Shown here piece after piece: positions 43,611 through 53,233 of a stretch of 54,627 nt of DNA. The position numbers and the translations under genes were made by a program. Source of the DNA: Alphaproteobacteria bacterium (GTDB lineage Bacteria; Pseudomonadota; Alphaproteobacteria; UBA9655); NCBI GenBank assembly GCA_013287205.1, contig JABDEE010000002.1:1-54627 (forward strand). The letters run 5' to 3'. Every line of letters begins with the position of its first letter. The first letter of the stretch is position 1. The notes below the pieces were generated by a model, which had not been told where the DNA came from, did not search any database, and saw only the letters and a program-made list of their open reading frames with translations.

Positions 43611-45274
43611 GCGGCCTCACGTAAATCGACAACGCGCAAGCCTTCTGCAAGACTTGTTTCCCCACTCAGAATACGTTGACGGGCATCCCGGGCCATCGGA
43701 CGATATCCTCGCTCAAGGGCTGCTTCTTTTAAGACCCCCCTTGAAGGGGAACGGGTTAAGAGCTCGCTCATTTCTTCATCAAAAACCAAGACTTCTGCGA
43801 TGGCGCCTCTCCCCCGATAGCCCGTCCCCCGACAGGCAGTACACCCTTGAGGAACAAAAAGAGGAACAGAGGCTGCGAGGTTAAGGATCGCCATTTCTTC
43901 TAGACTCGATGTCTTTTCCTGTTTGCAAGAGGAACAGAGGCGCCTTACCAAACGCTGGGCCACAATGGCCATGAGGTTCCCTGCAAGAATCCCTTCCGAT
44001 AACCCCAGATCCACAAGCCGATGAATCGCACTCAAACTGTCATTCGTATGCAGGGTCGAAAAGACTTGGTGCCCCGTCATGGAAGCACGCAGCGCCATTT
44101 GCGCTGTGGGGGAATCGCGAATCTCCCCAATCAAAATAATATCCGGATCTTGCCTTAAAATGGACCGCACCCCCTCGGCAAAATCAATCCCACCCAGCTC
44201 CCTTACATCCGACTGACGAATGAGAGGGATCTTGTATTCCACAGGCTCCTCCAAGGTCATAATGTTAAGAAGCGGGGTGCTGATGTGTCCCAGCATGGAA
44301 TAAAGAGACGTTGTTTTTCCACATCCTGTGGGTCCCGTAATGATAAAGATCCCCTCAGGCCGCTGCAAAGCCTGTTTGATACGATCAATAACATCTGCCG
44401 AATAGCCGAGCCCCTCAAGAGGCCGTAGAGAGCGACTTTTGTCCAAAATACGCACCACAATGTTTTCCCCATGAATGGTGGGATGGGACGAGACACGCAA
44501 ATCAATTTCTCGCGGCCCCACATAAAAAGTCATGCGGCCATTTTGAGGGCGCCGGCATTCCGCAATGTTCATCTCACTCATGACCTTCAAGCGCACACAA
44601 ATCGCCGGCCAATAGGAAGCGTGAAGCGTACAGACTTGGGTCAGAAGCCCATCAATCCGATAGCGCAGACGCATAAACGCCCCTTCAGGTTCAAAGTGAA
44701 TATCGGAAGCTTGAAGCTTAATCGCATCGATCAAAATGACATTGACCAAACGAATGGTGGGATGATCCCTCACAGACGATCCGACCTCAATCTCCTTTAG
44801 CAGACCCCGAATGGACAAATCGTACCCGTAGTACTGGTCAATCGCCTCCAGGATATCGGATTCAAGAGCAATCAGGGGAATCACCTCTTGCACGCCTGGA
44901 AGAGTCGTTCGCAACACATCAAAAGCAGTCACATTATAAGCATCTGCAATGGCCACTCGTAATATTTCCTTATCTAAGGAAATTGGGATAAAACAATATC
45001 GCTCTGCCAATCCCCGCGGCACGAGGGATTTCAGTGTGGGATCTAAGAGGGTGTGTTTAAGGTTAACGCGCTCATATCCACTGAGGATGGAGAGAACCTC
45101 TGCGAGAGCCCCTTCACTCATGAACCCAAGGTTCAAAAGGCACTCCTCAAAGGACGTTTCCTGAAGGGCATGCTCCTTCATCGCAATATCCAGCTGATCA
45201 AGAGAGAGCAGTCCTTGGCGCACAAGCGTTGTGCCAAGAAGATGAGGGAGTGAGGATGCGCGCTGAGAATCCAC
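43607..45274 (-). CDS. Type II secretion/MSHA pilus ATPase GspE/MshE
   Basis: Hexameric ATPase that powers pilin or pseudopilin assembly. The 555 aa protein has an MshEN-type N-terminal domain (LGTTLVRQGLLSLDQLDIAM, a cyclic-di-GMP-binding pattern in MshE, with His where Gln is usual at the motif end). The catalytic half has Walker [16 protein letters not shown] at about 318, the Asp box, Walker B DIILIGEIRDSPTAQMALRA, and a zinc finger CSSCKQEK ... CTACRGTGYRGRG near 465-505. It is the first gene of the minus-strand platform operon. No secretin, pilin or prepilin peptidase gene is in the window. Confidence 0.92.
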   Translation of the reverse strand: MDSQRASSLPHLLGTTLVRQGLLSLDQLDIAMKEHALQETSFEECLLNLGFMSEGALAEVLSILSGYERVNLKHTLLDPTLKSLVPRGLAERYCFIPISLDKEILRVAIADAYNVTAFDVLRTTLPGVQEVIPLIALESDILEAIDQYYGYDLSIRGLLKEIEVGSSVRDHPTIRLVNVILIDAIKLQASDIHFEPEGAFMRLRYRIDGLLTQVCTLHASYWPAICVRLKVMSEMNIAECRRPQNGRMTFYVGPREIDLRVSSHPTIHGENIVVRILDKSRSLRPLEGLGYSADVIDRIKQALQRPEGIFIITGPTGCGKTTSLYSMLGHISTPLLNIMTLEEPVEYKIPLIRQSDVRELGGIDFAEGVRSILRQDPDIILIGEIRDSPTAQMALRASMTGHQVFSTLHTNDSLSAIHRLVDLGLSEGILAGNLMAIVAQRLVRRLCSSCKQEKTSSLEEMAILNLAASVPLFVPQGCTACRGTGYRGRGAIAEVLVFDEEMSELLTRSPSRGVLKEAALERGYRPMARDARQRILSGETSLAEGLRVVDLREAA

Positions 45275-45399
45275 CTGTCCTCCTTGATAACCGTGAATTT
45301 ATAGATTCACTTCATCATATTTTTATATTTTGATCAAGAGAGCTGAAGGTGTTTTTATACACCTCCCTATCAAGATTCATGGAGGCGAGCAAAAAACGC

Positions 45400-45429
45400 T
45401 TCACTTATGGCCATAAATATGTATATAAT
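45400..45429 (+). promoter_or_regulatory. Probable brnTA promoter
   Basis: TTCACT (45400-45405) and TATAAT (45424-45429) are 18 bases apart, 40 bases before the brnT ATG. BrnA-type antitoxins repress this kind of promoter, and the AT-rich palindromic TATGTATATAATATG overlaps the -10. Confidence 0.5.
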
Positions 45430-45468
45430 ATGCCTAGGAAGGTGGTTTCGAGAGGGAGGACTTGCTCA

Positions 45469-45753
45469 ATGGAGTTCGAGTGGGATGAAGCAAAAAACAA
45501 TGTCAATATTCAGAAGCATGGGATCGACTTTACGGATGCCACCCTGATTTTTGATAACCCTGCTCTCATTTACGAGGATTTACGTCGAAACTATGGAGAA
45601 CGTCGATTTTGTGGAATTGGGATGTTATACAGCATAACAGTATCCCTCATTTATACAAAAAGAGAAAATAAAATCAGAATTATTTCTGCAAGAAGAGCGA
45701 GGGAAGATGAAAGAAAAAAATATAAAAAGCTATACGAAGGATATCATTCCTGA
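45469..45753 (+). CDS. brnT: BrnT-family toxin
   Basis: A 94 aa RelE-fold ribonuclease toxin of a type II toxin-antitoxin pair. The signature is at the start: MEFEWDEAKNNVNIQKHGIDF, followed by YGERRFCGIGML, then RIISARRAREDERKKY at the end, which is the usual BrnT active-site region (Arg/Glu/Tyr). The ATG at 45469 is chosen because GGAGG lies 9 bases before it; a reading from 45349 adds 40 residues of no family match. It overlaps brnA by 47 bases. Confidence 0.88.
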   Translation: MEFEWDEAKNNVNIQKHGIDFTDATLIFDNPALIYEDLRRNYGERRFCGIGMLYSITVSLIYTKRENKIRIISARRAREDERKKYKKLYEGYHS

Positions 45754-46018
45754 GGGAAAAACAGACTGGGAAAGACTGCTTAAGATGTCAGAAAAAGACA
45801 TCAACGCTGCAGCCCTTGCGGATAAAGAGAATCCTCCGTGGACGAAAGAAATGCTGGCACATGCAAAGCTCACCATGCCTCAAAAGAAGGTCGTCATTCA
45901 CATGTCCGTTGATAAAGATGTTGTTGATTGGTTTAAAGCCGATGGACGGGGATATCAAACCCGCATGAATGCTGTTCTAAAATCTTATGTCCATCAACAT
46001 CTTCAGAAAGAACCTTAA
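45707..46018 (+). CDS. brnA: BrnA-family antitoxin
   Basis: A 103 aa antitoxin with a flexible N-terminus that wraps the toxin and a ribbon-helix-helix C-terminal DNA-binding domain: KKVVIHMSVDKDVVDWFKADG, then GYQTRMNAVLKSYVHQHL. It overlaps the brnT 3' end by 47 bases, which is usual for this pair. Confidence 0.88.
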   Translation: MKEKNIKSYTKDIIPEGKTDWERLLKMSEKDINAAALADKENPPWTKEMLAHAKLTMPQKKVVIHMSVDKDVVDWFKADGRGYQTRMNAVLKSYVHQHLQKEP

Positions 46019-46036
46019 GGTCAGGGAAATTCACTT

Positions 46037-46387
46037 TTAGAAGGCCTCTCCCTCCGCCGTCGCGACGAAGTCGCTATGGCGTGATGTCACGCCAGCGGAG
46101 GCGGACTGATTCCACGCAATCATCCCTCCTGCCATGTTGTAAGCAGAGAGCCCTCTTGTGCGAGCAAGCTCAGTGGCATGGGCAGAGCGCACACCACTTC
46201 GACAGATAAAGACGTAGGTCGCGTCCAAATGAGCTGTAAGAAGAAATTGATCCAGTAGGGGTCCCAACGTCGCAAGCGTACTGCCCTCAATGCACCCCTC
46301 AGGTCCTGCGAGCTCGTGAGGTTCACGCACATCGATCAACACGTAACGTGCCCGATTTTCTTTCGCATCTTGAACCGTAATATCCAT
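46037..46387 (-). CDS. Rhodanese-like sulfurtransferase
   Basis: A 116 aa single rhodanese domain. It has DVREPHELAGPEGCIEGS at about 20 and the persulfide-carrying Cys in YVFICRSGVRSAHAT at about 58-72, followed by YNMAGGMIAWNQS. The last 18 or so residues (AGVTSRHSDFVATAEGEAF) are translated from a palindromic element and do not match the fold. The gene follows the TauE/SafE gene with an almost joined junction, so the two are probably coupled and may handle reduced sulfur. Confidence 0.85.
   Translation of the reverse strand: MDITVQDAKENRARYVLIDVREPHELAGPEGCIEGSTLATLGPLLDQFLLTAHLDATYVFICRSGVRSAHATELARTRGLSAYNMAGGMIAWNQSASAGVTSRHSDFVATAEGEAF
46051..46101. repeat. Three-way palindromic element in the rhodanese 3' end
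   Basis: An outer stem CCTCCGC (46051-46057) with GCGGAGG (46095-46101) encloses two hairpins: GCGAC-GAA-GTCGC (46062-46074) and GGCGTGA-TG-TCACGCC (46078-46093). All three stems are perfect. The element is translated as the rhodanese C-terminus. It is unlike the GTCATCC repeats. Confidence 0.8.
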
Positions 46388-46399
46388 ATCAGACAACAT

Positions 46400-47161
46400 T
46401 TAAAACAACGTCCACAACGTCCTTCCCATGGTACACAACGTCACAATCGTCAGGGACAGTTTATTAATCACTGTCATGGTGGGAGCAGGAATACGAGAGG
46501 TCACCTTTTTAACGAGAAAAGCGGTCAGACATACGCCCCCCACAAGACTCATCCAAGCACCGGGCGTTAGATTAATATCGACCTGCCGCGACGCCGCAAA
46601 AGGCGCAATCAGACAAATCGTTAAAAGACTGCACGCGAGCGCCTGAGGGAAGCTGAGCCGCGTAATCCCTGTGAGCCAAGGAATAACAACTACGCCTCCC
46701 CCCAATCCCGTCATGGTACTCAAAAATCCGGTGAAGATGCCCCCAATAGTCGCTGTTTTCAACTGGTAAGAGAGGGGTCGCACTTCCCCTTGATCCTTAG
46801 CTTTACGCAAAACCCAAAGACTATAAAGGCTAAAGAGACAGGTGAGATTGAGAAGGACGACAATCACCCACTCAGGAGAAAGGGCTTTGAGAGGGGTCGC
46901 CACATAGGCCACCGGGGCCGCCATAAGAACCAGAACCGCAACAATCAGGTAATGGGTGTCGTGACGACGAATCATCCAGTTGAGGGCCGCTGCCACAGAC
47001 AAAGAGAGTAAACCATAGGCCGAAGCTGTCTTAACATCATAGCCGCCTAAGGTCATGAGCAGGGGAAGCGCAATCACCCCACCCCCTGTGCCTGCAAGAC
47101 CAAGAATCATCCCCGACGCTCCCCCCACAATGGCCCACAAAAGCATTGGATCTTCAATCAT
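46400..47161 (-). CDS. TauE/SafE family sulfite/anion exporter
   Basis: A 253 aa polytopic membrane protein with about eight helices. The TauE/SafE signature is GGASGMILGLAGTGGGVIALPLL near the N-terminus and a second copy GFLSTMTGLGGGVVVIPWL at about 148. Members export sulfite or related anions; the substrate here is unknown. The ATG at 47161 follows AGGAAATACAGC. It precedes the rhodanese gene, also tied to sulfur. Confidence 0.87.
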   Translation of the reverse strand: MIEDPMLLWAIVGGASGMILGLAGTGGGVIALPLLMTLGGYDVKTASAYGLLSLSVAAALNWMIRRHDTHYLIVAVLVLMAAPVAYVATPLKALSPEWVIVVLLNLTCLFSLYSLWVLRKAKDQGEVRPLSYQLKTATIGGIFTGFLSTMTGLGGGVVVIPWLTGITRLSFPQALACSLLTICLIAPFAASRQVDINLTPGAWMSLVGGVCLTAFLVKKVTSRIPAPTMTVINKLSLTIVTLCTMGRTLWTLF

Positions 47162-47229
47162 GCTGTATTTCCTCTTAACGTTGCGGCAAAAACAAGCTAG
47201 ACTTAACAAATATATTAGGAAGGAACATT

Positions 47230-47517
47230 ATGTCACTTGATCAAACTGCCGTCAAACGGATTGCAACCCTTGCACGCCTCAAAATGACTCCAGAGCATAT
47301 CACTGCGATGCAACAAGACCTGAACCGCATCTTGTCCTTTATCGAACAATTGGGTGAGGTGGACACATCCGAGGTTGAGGCGATGGTGGGCGTTGAGCTT
47401 CCTGCAATGCCCATGCGTGAAGATAGTGTAGATGATGGGGATGATGTCAAAAAAATCCTGGCCAATGCCCCCTCAGTTGCAAGTGATATGTTCGTTGTCC
47501 CAAAAGTGGTGGAATAG
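47230..47517 (+). CDS. gatC: Aspartyl/glutamyl-tRNA amidotransferase subunit C
   Basis: Small stabilising subunit of GatCAB, which amidates Glu-tRNA-Gln (and Asp-tRNA-Asn). The 95 aa protein matches the family: RIATLARLKMTPEHI, LNRILSFIEQLGEVDTSEVE, AMPMREDSVDDGDD and FVVPKVVE at the end. AGGAAGGAAC precedes the ATG. gatA starts 3 bases after it. Confidence 0.96.
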   Translation: MSLDQTAVKRIATLARLKMTPEHITAMQQDLNRILSFIEQLGEVDTSEVEAMVGVELPAMPMREDSVDDGDDVKKILANAPSVASDMFVVPKVVE

Positions 47518-47520
47518 AAA

Positions 47521-48993
47521 ATGCCCAATAAAAATAGCTTGATTCATCTCTCTCTTGCTCAAGCGCGAGAAGGCCTCGACAAAAAAGACTTCTCCGCCCT
47601 CGAATTGACAGAGGCTTATCTGAAGGAGATGGAAGCCCAGAGGGATCTCAATGCTTACATTCTCGAGCTTCCCGAACACGCCCTAGAGGCCGCGCGGGAA
47701 AGTGATAAACGCCTTGCAAAAAAGGAAGGGGGATTGCTCGAAGGCATGCCGCTTGCCATCAAAGATCTCTTCTGTACAGAAGGCATCCAAACCACATCCG
47801 CCTCGCATATTCTAGAAGGCTTTAAGCCTCCCTATGAATCAACAGTGACGCAAAATTTGAAAAAGGCAGGGGCTGTCTTTCTCGGGAAAGCCAACATGGA
47901 TCAATTTGCCATGGGATCGACGACCACCACGAGCTACTACGGCAATACGCTCAATCCCTGGCAGCGCGCAGATGGGAAGGCCCTCACCCCAGGGGGATCC
48001 TCCGGCGGGTCCTCTGCGGCCGTTGCCGCAGGAATTGCAATTGCAGCCACAGGATCGGATACAGGAGGCTCCATTCGTCAACCCGCAGCCTTCACAGGAA
48101 CTGTTGGTCTCAAACCAACCTATGGACGTTGCTCCCGGTGGGGAATGATCGCTTTTGCCTGTTCCTTAGATCAAGCCGGTCCCATCACACGCAATGTGCG
48201 GGATGCAGCCCTCATGCTTCAAGTCATGGCAGGACATGACCCGAAGGATTCAACCTCTTCCACACGGGAGCTGCCTCTTTTTGAAGCCGCCCTGGGCAAA
48301 GGCGTGAAGGGCCTTAAAGTTGGAATCCCCAAGGAATATTACGTCGACGGCCTTGATCCCACGATCACCCAACTTTGGGAGAGGGGTGCTCAGTGGCTGC
48401 GAGAAGCCGGTGCAGAAATTGTCGAGATCAACCTCCCCCACACCAAGTACAGCCTCCCCACCTATTATGTGGTCGCTCCTGCTGAGGCCTCCTCAACTCT
48501 CGCCCGCTACGATGGCGTCCGCTATGGCTTGCGCGTAAAGGGTGACTCCTTGGATGAGATGTATGAGAACACACGGAGCGAAGGATTTGGTGCCGAGGTT
48601 CAGCGACGCATCCTCATTGGAACCTATGTTCTCTCTGCAGGATATTATGATGCGTACTACTTAAAAGCTCAAAAAGTACGCGCCCTCATTGCCCGCGACT
48701 TCCACCAAGCTTTCCAAAAGGTGGATGTGATCTTAGCCCCCACAACACCGTCTGCGGCTTTCGCCATTGATGAAAAACCCACCGACCCTGTCGTGATGTA
48801 TTTGAACGATGCGTTAACCGTCCCCGCCAGCCTTGCAGGTCTTCCCTGTCTATCTGTCCCTGCAGGACTCTCTGCGGAAGGCCTACCCCTCGGATTGCAA
48901 CTCATTGGCCCTGCGTTTGATGAGGAGGTTATCTTGCGCGTCGGACAAGTTCTAGAAGATGCCGCTGCTTTTAAGCCCTTTTTAGAGAGGTAA
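47521..48993 (+). CDS. gatA: Aspartyl/glutamyl-tRNA amidotransferase subunit A
   Basis: Glutaminase subunit. The 490 aa amidase-signature protein has the Lys of [13 protein letters not shown] at about 80, the [14 protein letters not shown] stretch (Ser-cis-Ser) at about 160, and [13 protein letters not shown] with the nucleophile Ser at about 183. The C-terminus has [15 protein letters not shown] and [14 protein letters not shown]. It lies directly between gatC and gatB. Confidence 0.97.
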   Translation: MPNKNSLIHLSLAQAREGLDKKDFSALELTEAYLKEMEAQRDLNAYILELPEHALEAARESDKRLAKKEGGLLEGMPLAIKDLFCTEGIQTTSASHILEGFKPPYESTVTQNLKKAGAVFLGKANMDQFAMGSTTTTSYYGNTLNPWQRADGKALTPGGSSGGSSAAVAAGIAIAATGSDTGGSIRQPAAFTGTVGLKPTYGRCSRWGMIAFACSLDQAGPITRNVRDAALMLQVMAGHDPKDSTSSTRELPLFEAALGKGVKGLKVGIPKEYYVDGLDPTITQLWERGAQWLREAGAEIVEINLPHTKYSLPTYYVVAPAEASSTLARYDGVRYGLRVKGDSLDEMYENTRSEGFGAEVQRRILIGTYVLSAGYYDAYYLKAQKVRALIARDFHQAFQKVDVILAPTTPSAAFAIDEKPTDPVVMYLNDALTVPASLAGLPCLSVPAGLSAEGLPLGLQLIGPAFDEEVILRVGQVLEDAAAFKPFLER

Positions 48994-48996
48994 GTC

Positions 48997-50478
48997 ATGA
49001 GTGATCAATATTTTTATGAAGGGGCCTCCGGTCCTTGGGAGCTTGTCATCGGCCTTGAGGTGCATGCCCAAATTAATTCAAAGTCCAAACTGTTCTCCGG
49101 CGCTGCCACCGCTTTTGGCGCAGAACCCAACACACAAGTTTCTTTCATGGATGCAGCCATGCCGGGCATGCTCCCTGTGATCAATAGCCACTGTGTGGAA
49201 CAAGCCGTAAAAACAGGCTTTGGACTCAATGCAGAGATCAACTTGATCTCGAGCTTTGATCGGAAAAACTATTTTTACGCCGACCTGCCCAGTGGATACC
49301 AAATCACCCAATTCACCCGCCCCATCGTGGGAAAGGGATACCTGGATGTAGAGCTTGAAGATGGGAGTTCTCGTCGCATCGGCATCACCCGACTGCACCT
49401 TGAACAAGATGCAGGAAAAAGTGTCCACGATCAACATCCGGACAAATCCTATATCGACCTCAATCGCGCCGGTGTAGGACTCATGGAGATTGTCTCGGAA
49501 CCCGACATGCGCAGTGCGGAAGAGGCCGCAGCTTACGTAAAAAAACTCCGCGCCATCGTGCGGTGTCTTGGGACATGCGATGGTAACATGGATCAGGGGA
49601 GCATGCGCGTTGACATCAACGTCTCCGTGCGCAAGCCAGGGGCCCCTCTGGGAACGCGCGCTGAGATCAAGAATGTCAACTCGATCAAATTCCTCACCCA
49701 GGCCGTCCATTATGAGGTCGATCGCCAGGTCTCACTTCTTGAGGCGGGAGAAGAAATTCTCCAGGAAACCCGCCTCTTTGATGCGGCCCAAGGCATCACC
49801 CGCTCCATGCGCAGCAAAGAGCATGCCCATGATTATCGCTATTTTCCTGATCCCGATCTGCCTCCCCTCGTGTTGGAGAAAGCTTGGGTTGAAACCCTGC
49901 GCACCAATCTCCCCGAACTGCCGGATGCAAAGAAAGACCGGTTAATGGAAGAATATGAACTTCCTCTTTATGATGCCGCCCTCTTGGTGACAGAAACAGA
50001 AATTGCCTCTTATTATGAGGAAACTCTCCAAGCCTTAGAGGCAGTCACCCCGAAAGGGGCAAAGCTTGTGGCCAACTGGCTGCTCGGCGAAGTCTTCGGC
50101 GCTCTCAACCGAGACGGAAAAACCCTCGAGGACTGCCCTATAACACCAGGAGCGCTTGCAGGTCTCGTGATGGAAATCCAGAAGGATGTCATCTCTGGCA
50201 AGATCGCCAAAGATGTCTTTTCCATGATGTGGGAGACGGGCAAAAGCGCCCCAGCGTTGATTGCAGAACACGGTCTTCAGCAGGTCTCCGATGATGGGGC
50301 GATTATCCCCATCATTGACAAAGTACTGGCTGATAATCCCCAAATGGTTGAAGAGTACCGCCAAGGCAAGGACAAGCTCTTCGGATTCTTCGTCGGCCAG
50401 GTGATGAAAATCATGGCCGGCAAAGCAAATCCGGAACTTGTGAATAAGTTGCTGCGGGAGCGGTTGGGAACGGCGTAG
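48997..50478 (+). CDS. gatB: Aspartyl/glutamyl-tRNA amidotransferase subunit B
   Basis: Kinase/transferase subunit. The 493 aa protein has [22 protein letters not shown] (about 14-35), [49 protein letters not shown] and [33 protein letters not shown] in the core, then the YqeY-like tail ending [13 protein letters not shown]. Gene order and spacing are those of a complete gatCAB operon. GlnRS or AsnRS is not seen here. Confidence 0.97.
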   Translation: MSDQYFYEGASGPWELVIGLEVHAQINSKSKLFSGAATAFGAEPNTQVSFMDAAMPGMLPVINSHCVEQAVKTGFGLNAEINLISSFDRKNYFYADLPSGYQITQFTRPIVGKGYLDVELEDGSSRRIGITRLHLEQDAGKSVHDQHPDKSYIDLNRAGVGLMEIVSEPDMRSAEEAAAYVKKLRAIVRCLGTCDGNMDQGSMRVDINVSVRKPGAPLGTRAEIKNVNSIKFLTQAVHYEVDRQVSLLEAGEEILQETRLFDAAQGITRSMRSKEHAHDYRYFPDPDLPPLVLEKAWVETLRTNLPELPDAKKDRLMEEYELPLYDAALLVTETEIASYYEETLQALEAVTPKGAKLVANWLLGEVFGALNRDGKTLEDCPITPGALAGLVMEIQKDVISGKIAKDVFSMMWETGKSAPALIAEHGLQQVSDDGAIIPIIDKVLADNPQMVEEYRQGKDKLFGFFVGQVMKIMAGKANPELVNKLLRERLGTA

Positions 50479-50498
50479 GCTCCGTGAACAAAACACTT

Positions 50499-50633
50499 GT
50501 CATCCCCGCGCAGGCGGGGACCCAGAGATAATTCCCGCGCTTGCGCGGGTAAGGCTTTTATATGCTCCTTAAGATCTTTTTTGTTGAAACTTAAAAAAGT
50601 ATTGGTCTGGGTCCCCGCCTACGCGAGGATGAC
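50499..50633. repeat. Dispersed palindromic repeat, copy R7
   Basis: A 28-bp inverted repeat closes the element: GTCATCCCCGCGCAGGCG plus GGGACCCAGA at the left pair with TCTGGGTCCCCGCCTACGCG plus AGGATGAC at the right, with two mismatches. Inside are CCCGCGC-TTG-CGCGGG and an AT-rich loop. The left half is nearly identical to R3 in miaB. No gene is seen in this stretch. Confidence 0.88.
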
Positions 50634-50656
50634 ACCAATACATAAGAGGAAGCCCC

Positions 50657-51265
50657 ATGATCATCCACATCAACGTTTTTAAAGGTCCCGAAGCAGCCCC
50701 CTATATCCGCCCTCTTTCTGAAATGCGCGTGAAGGCTTTTGCTGAATTTCCCTATCTTTATGAGGGTAATGTAGAGGATGACTTTGCCTATGCTCACCTC
50801 TATGCCTCCGACCCCCAAGGGATGATTGTGGTGGCCTTTGAAGGAGATCAAATCGTGGGTGTCCGTTCTGGCTGCCCTGTGCCTGCGCACACCATTGTGA
50901 TGGATGAGAGCCGCTGTCAGATGTTGGAAGACCATGGCATTCAGGCCAAAGCTTACTATTACTGTGGAGAAATCATCGTGGATCCTGCCTTCCAAAGAAA
51001 GGGAATTGCGACCCAGCTCATGACACGATTTATCGAAGAAGTGAAAGAAATGGGGTTTCCTGGCATGATTGCGATTACATCGATTAAGCCCGATGATCAC
51101 CCCTTGCGCCCTCACGATTATTTTGATTCTGGGCTTTTTTTGAAAAAGTTTGGTTTCGAAAAAAGTCCCATCACCTTTACAGCCGAATGGCCAACCCGGC
51201 AGGGAGATGGAACCGTGAAAACGCAAGAAAATGAACTGGCGTTTTGGGTGAGGAAGCTTGATTGA
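50657..51265 (+). CDS. GNAT family N-acetyltransferase
   Basis: A 202 aa GNAT. The acetyl-CoA loop is YYCGEIIVDPAFQRKGIATQLM (about 113-133), followed by GFPGMIAITSI and a family C-terminus with YFDSGLFLKKFGFEKS. The N-terminal part (RPLSEMRVKAFAEFPYLYEG) resembles acetyltransferases of unknown substrate. GAGGAAG lies before the ATG. The neighbours do not suggest a substrate. Confidence 0.8.
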   Translation: MIIHINVFKGPEAAPYIRPLSEMRVKAFAEFPYLYEGNVEDDFAYAHLYASDPQGMIVVAFEGDQIVGVRSGCPVPAHTIVMDESRCQMLEDHGIQAKAYYYCGEIIVDPAFQRKGIATQLMTRFIEEVKEMGFPGMIAITSIKPDDHPLRPHDYFDSGLFLKKFGFEKSPITFTAEWPTRQGDGTVKTQENELAFWVRKLD

Positions 51266-51310
51266 AAAGAGTCTTTTCTTCTGCTCATGAAGCAGCTTCC
51301 CTTCTGCACC

Positions 51311-53197
51311 TTAGTCGGGGTCAACCTCACGAGGTACGAAGGAAGAAAATTTCTTTTTCAGCCAGGCATAGGAAATTGAGAGCGACTTATACATCTGAAC
51401 CATGCTGGCTGTGCCAAACGTGTATGCCATAAAAGCTGTACATGTGATGACGACTGCACAGAAAGCACCATAAACAGCAGAATGGGGGGAAGAAGGGTCC
51501 CATTCTTCAGTTGTATGGTTGAAAGGAGCCTGTCTGAAGGAAAGATGTGGGAAGGTTGTCATGTTGAGGGCCGTCTGATTGGTAAAGGGTTGATCAGTAT
51601 CACCTGGAAGCGCATATCCCAGGAAGGCTCGTGAAGGGGGCGTAGCCCGAACAAGGGCCAAGATAAATGAAAGAAAGCAGAGGACACGATAATGGAAGAG
51701 AGGGACGTGCGGGTCCTTACGCAGCTTGGCAGACGGGAAGAGAGCCTCAGGGGTGATCGTATGCAGTGTTTCCCACATATGGGGTACGGTAGCAAATATG
51801 CCAATGAAAAAAGCCAAGGCCGCCGGAAGTTTTGAAAATTTCGCTATACTCTCAAAGCTCTCTAAAAAAGAATAAGACAAGAACCCACACACAAGACCGG
51901 TAATGATAGTACTGTCAAAATAGATTAATGTAAAAGCGCTCTTTTTCAAAAGTCTGTGGAAGCTGTTTAAACATGACTCGCATGACTCGCATGATATGCT
52001 TATTTTCGGAGAGCTCTGCTCATAGGTGTTATCAAAGAACGCATTTGCAACGAAAAAGAAGCTGTTTATAGCGCAAAAAGGGATTTGCACGGGGAGATTT
52101 GAATATAAAGGATGGCGATCCTTCCACAAAAGCAGAAGTTCGAGCAAAACATACATACCGGAATAAATGCCAACCTCTCCCCACAATGAAAGTTTCTGTT
52201 TTGTCTTTGCATAGCGCAGTTCGTTAGCGGAGGAGGGGTCTGCTATCAACTGCATCCCCTTAATGTTGGAGGGAAGAAAGGCACTCAACAACAATGGGAC
52301 CAGAACAACAGAAAGAAGGATCGCTAAAGGCTCTGAGAGCCCCGAGCTGAGAATACCTGTCCAATTCCATGCCTCTACCAGGGCGATCACTGTGGCGGTT
52401 AAGATTATCCCCGCGGCTACAAATGTCTCATTTTCCACAGGCATACACTTTCTCTTTCCCTGCTGAGAGGCAGGAACGGAATCGGTTTCTCCGCTCTTCT
52501 TCTGCTTTTTTGTTTGAGGGGCGGGATCCTGCATCTCAAGCGCCCGCTCTGCTTCCGACCTCGTCCACGGGGTCCACTTGGCTTTAGGGAACGAACTGGA
52601 AGGGGCAGAGCTGGGCCCTTCTTCTGCTTTCTCTTCTTCTGCTTTCCCTTCTTCCAACTTTCTTGCTGACGAATCATCTGACGGCACAGGCGCACCCAGC
52701 TGAGAGGGGGAAGGAGGTCTCGCAGAAGAGGAGAGAGCGCCAACTACGCTAAGCTCCACATCTCCATTCACAGACCCATAAGTTGCCGGTTTTGTTGCTT
52801 TTCCCTTCTTTTTTCCTTTAGCGGCGGGCCCGGCGAGAAGGTGATGATCCTCTCTTTTCGTTCCCCGGGGAGCGGCATGCTGGAGGCCTAAAGGAGGGGG
52901 TTGGTTTCCTCGTCCTACAGAACGCCTCTCAGAGGACCCGTCACCATAGAGGAGAGATGCCGAAAGGTCGTTTGAAGAGGGCCCTTTAGGGCCAAACGCT
53001 GAGGCTGAGGAAGAAGCCTCCCGTTCAGGATCCATACACTTCGCCACATCCATAGCCAAAAAAGAGAAAATGAGGAGAGCAGAGATAACACGACGCCACC
53101 AGTGTAATGGAGGCAGGAGAGAAATGATCGGGTCAAAAAGAGCTCTCTGGGAAAAGACGAGCTTCATGCTCCGCAAATTGATCGTAATGAAAGTCAT
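51311..53197 (-). CDS. Large exported membrane protein with disordered basic region (unrecognised)
   Basis: A 628 aa product from ATG 53197 (ATG 53167 is the alternative). The upstream promoter at 53234-53263 rules out the ORF start at 53263. An N-terminal signal or anchor helix (WWRRVISALLIFSFLAMDVAKC) is followed by about 190 disordered residues with Lys clusters (KGKKKGKATK, QTKKQKKSGE) and Glu/Lys repeats (EEGKAEEEKAEEG). The C-terminal 370 residues have about 7-8 membrane helices, for example TFVAAGIILTATVIALVEAWNW and YSGMYVLLELLLLW, and a Cys pair in CESCESC. I do not recognise a family. A host-facing role is a guess from the export signal plus disordered basic region. Confidence 0.65.
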   Translation of the reverse strand: MTFITINLRSMKLVFSQRALFDPIISLLPPLHWWRRVISALLIFSFLAMDVAKCMDPEREASSSASAFGPKGPSSNDLSASLLYGDGSSERRSVGRGNQPPPLGLQHAAPRGTKREDHHLLAGPAAKGKKKGKATKPATYGSVNGDVELSVVGALSSSARPPSPSQLGAPVPSDDSSARKLEEGKAEEEKAEEGPSSAPSSSFPKAKWTPWTRSEAERALEMQDPAPQTKKQKKSGETDSVPASQQGKRKCMPVENETFVAAGIILTATVIALVEAWNWTGILSSGLSEPLAILLSVVLVPLLLSAFLPSNIKGMQLIADPSSANELRYAKTKQKLSLWGEVGIYSGMYVLLELLLLWKDRHPLYSNLPVQIPFCAINSFFFVANAFFDNTYEQSSPKISISCESCESCLNSFHRLLKKSAFTLIYFDSTIITGLVCGFLSYSFLESFESIAKFSKLPAALAFFIGIFATVPHMWETLHTITPEALFPSAKLRKDPHVPLFHYRVLCFLSFILALVRATPPSRAFLGYALPGDTDQPFTNQTALNMTTFPHLSFRQAPFNHTTEEWDPSSPHSAVYGAFCAVVITCTAFMAYTFGTASMVQMYKSLSISYAWLKKKFSSFVPREVDPD

Positions 53198-53233
53198 TTT
53201 ATTATTATTTTTTCCAACCCACTTTGACTGCAG

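Noticed and set aside
45349-45468. N-terminal extension of BrnT
   Set aside because: It precedes the promoter -10 in part, has no BrnT similarity, and a good ribosome site is at the inner ATG.
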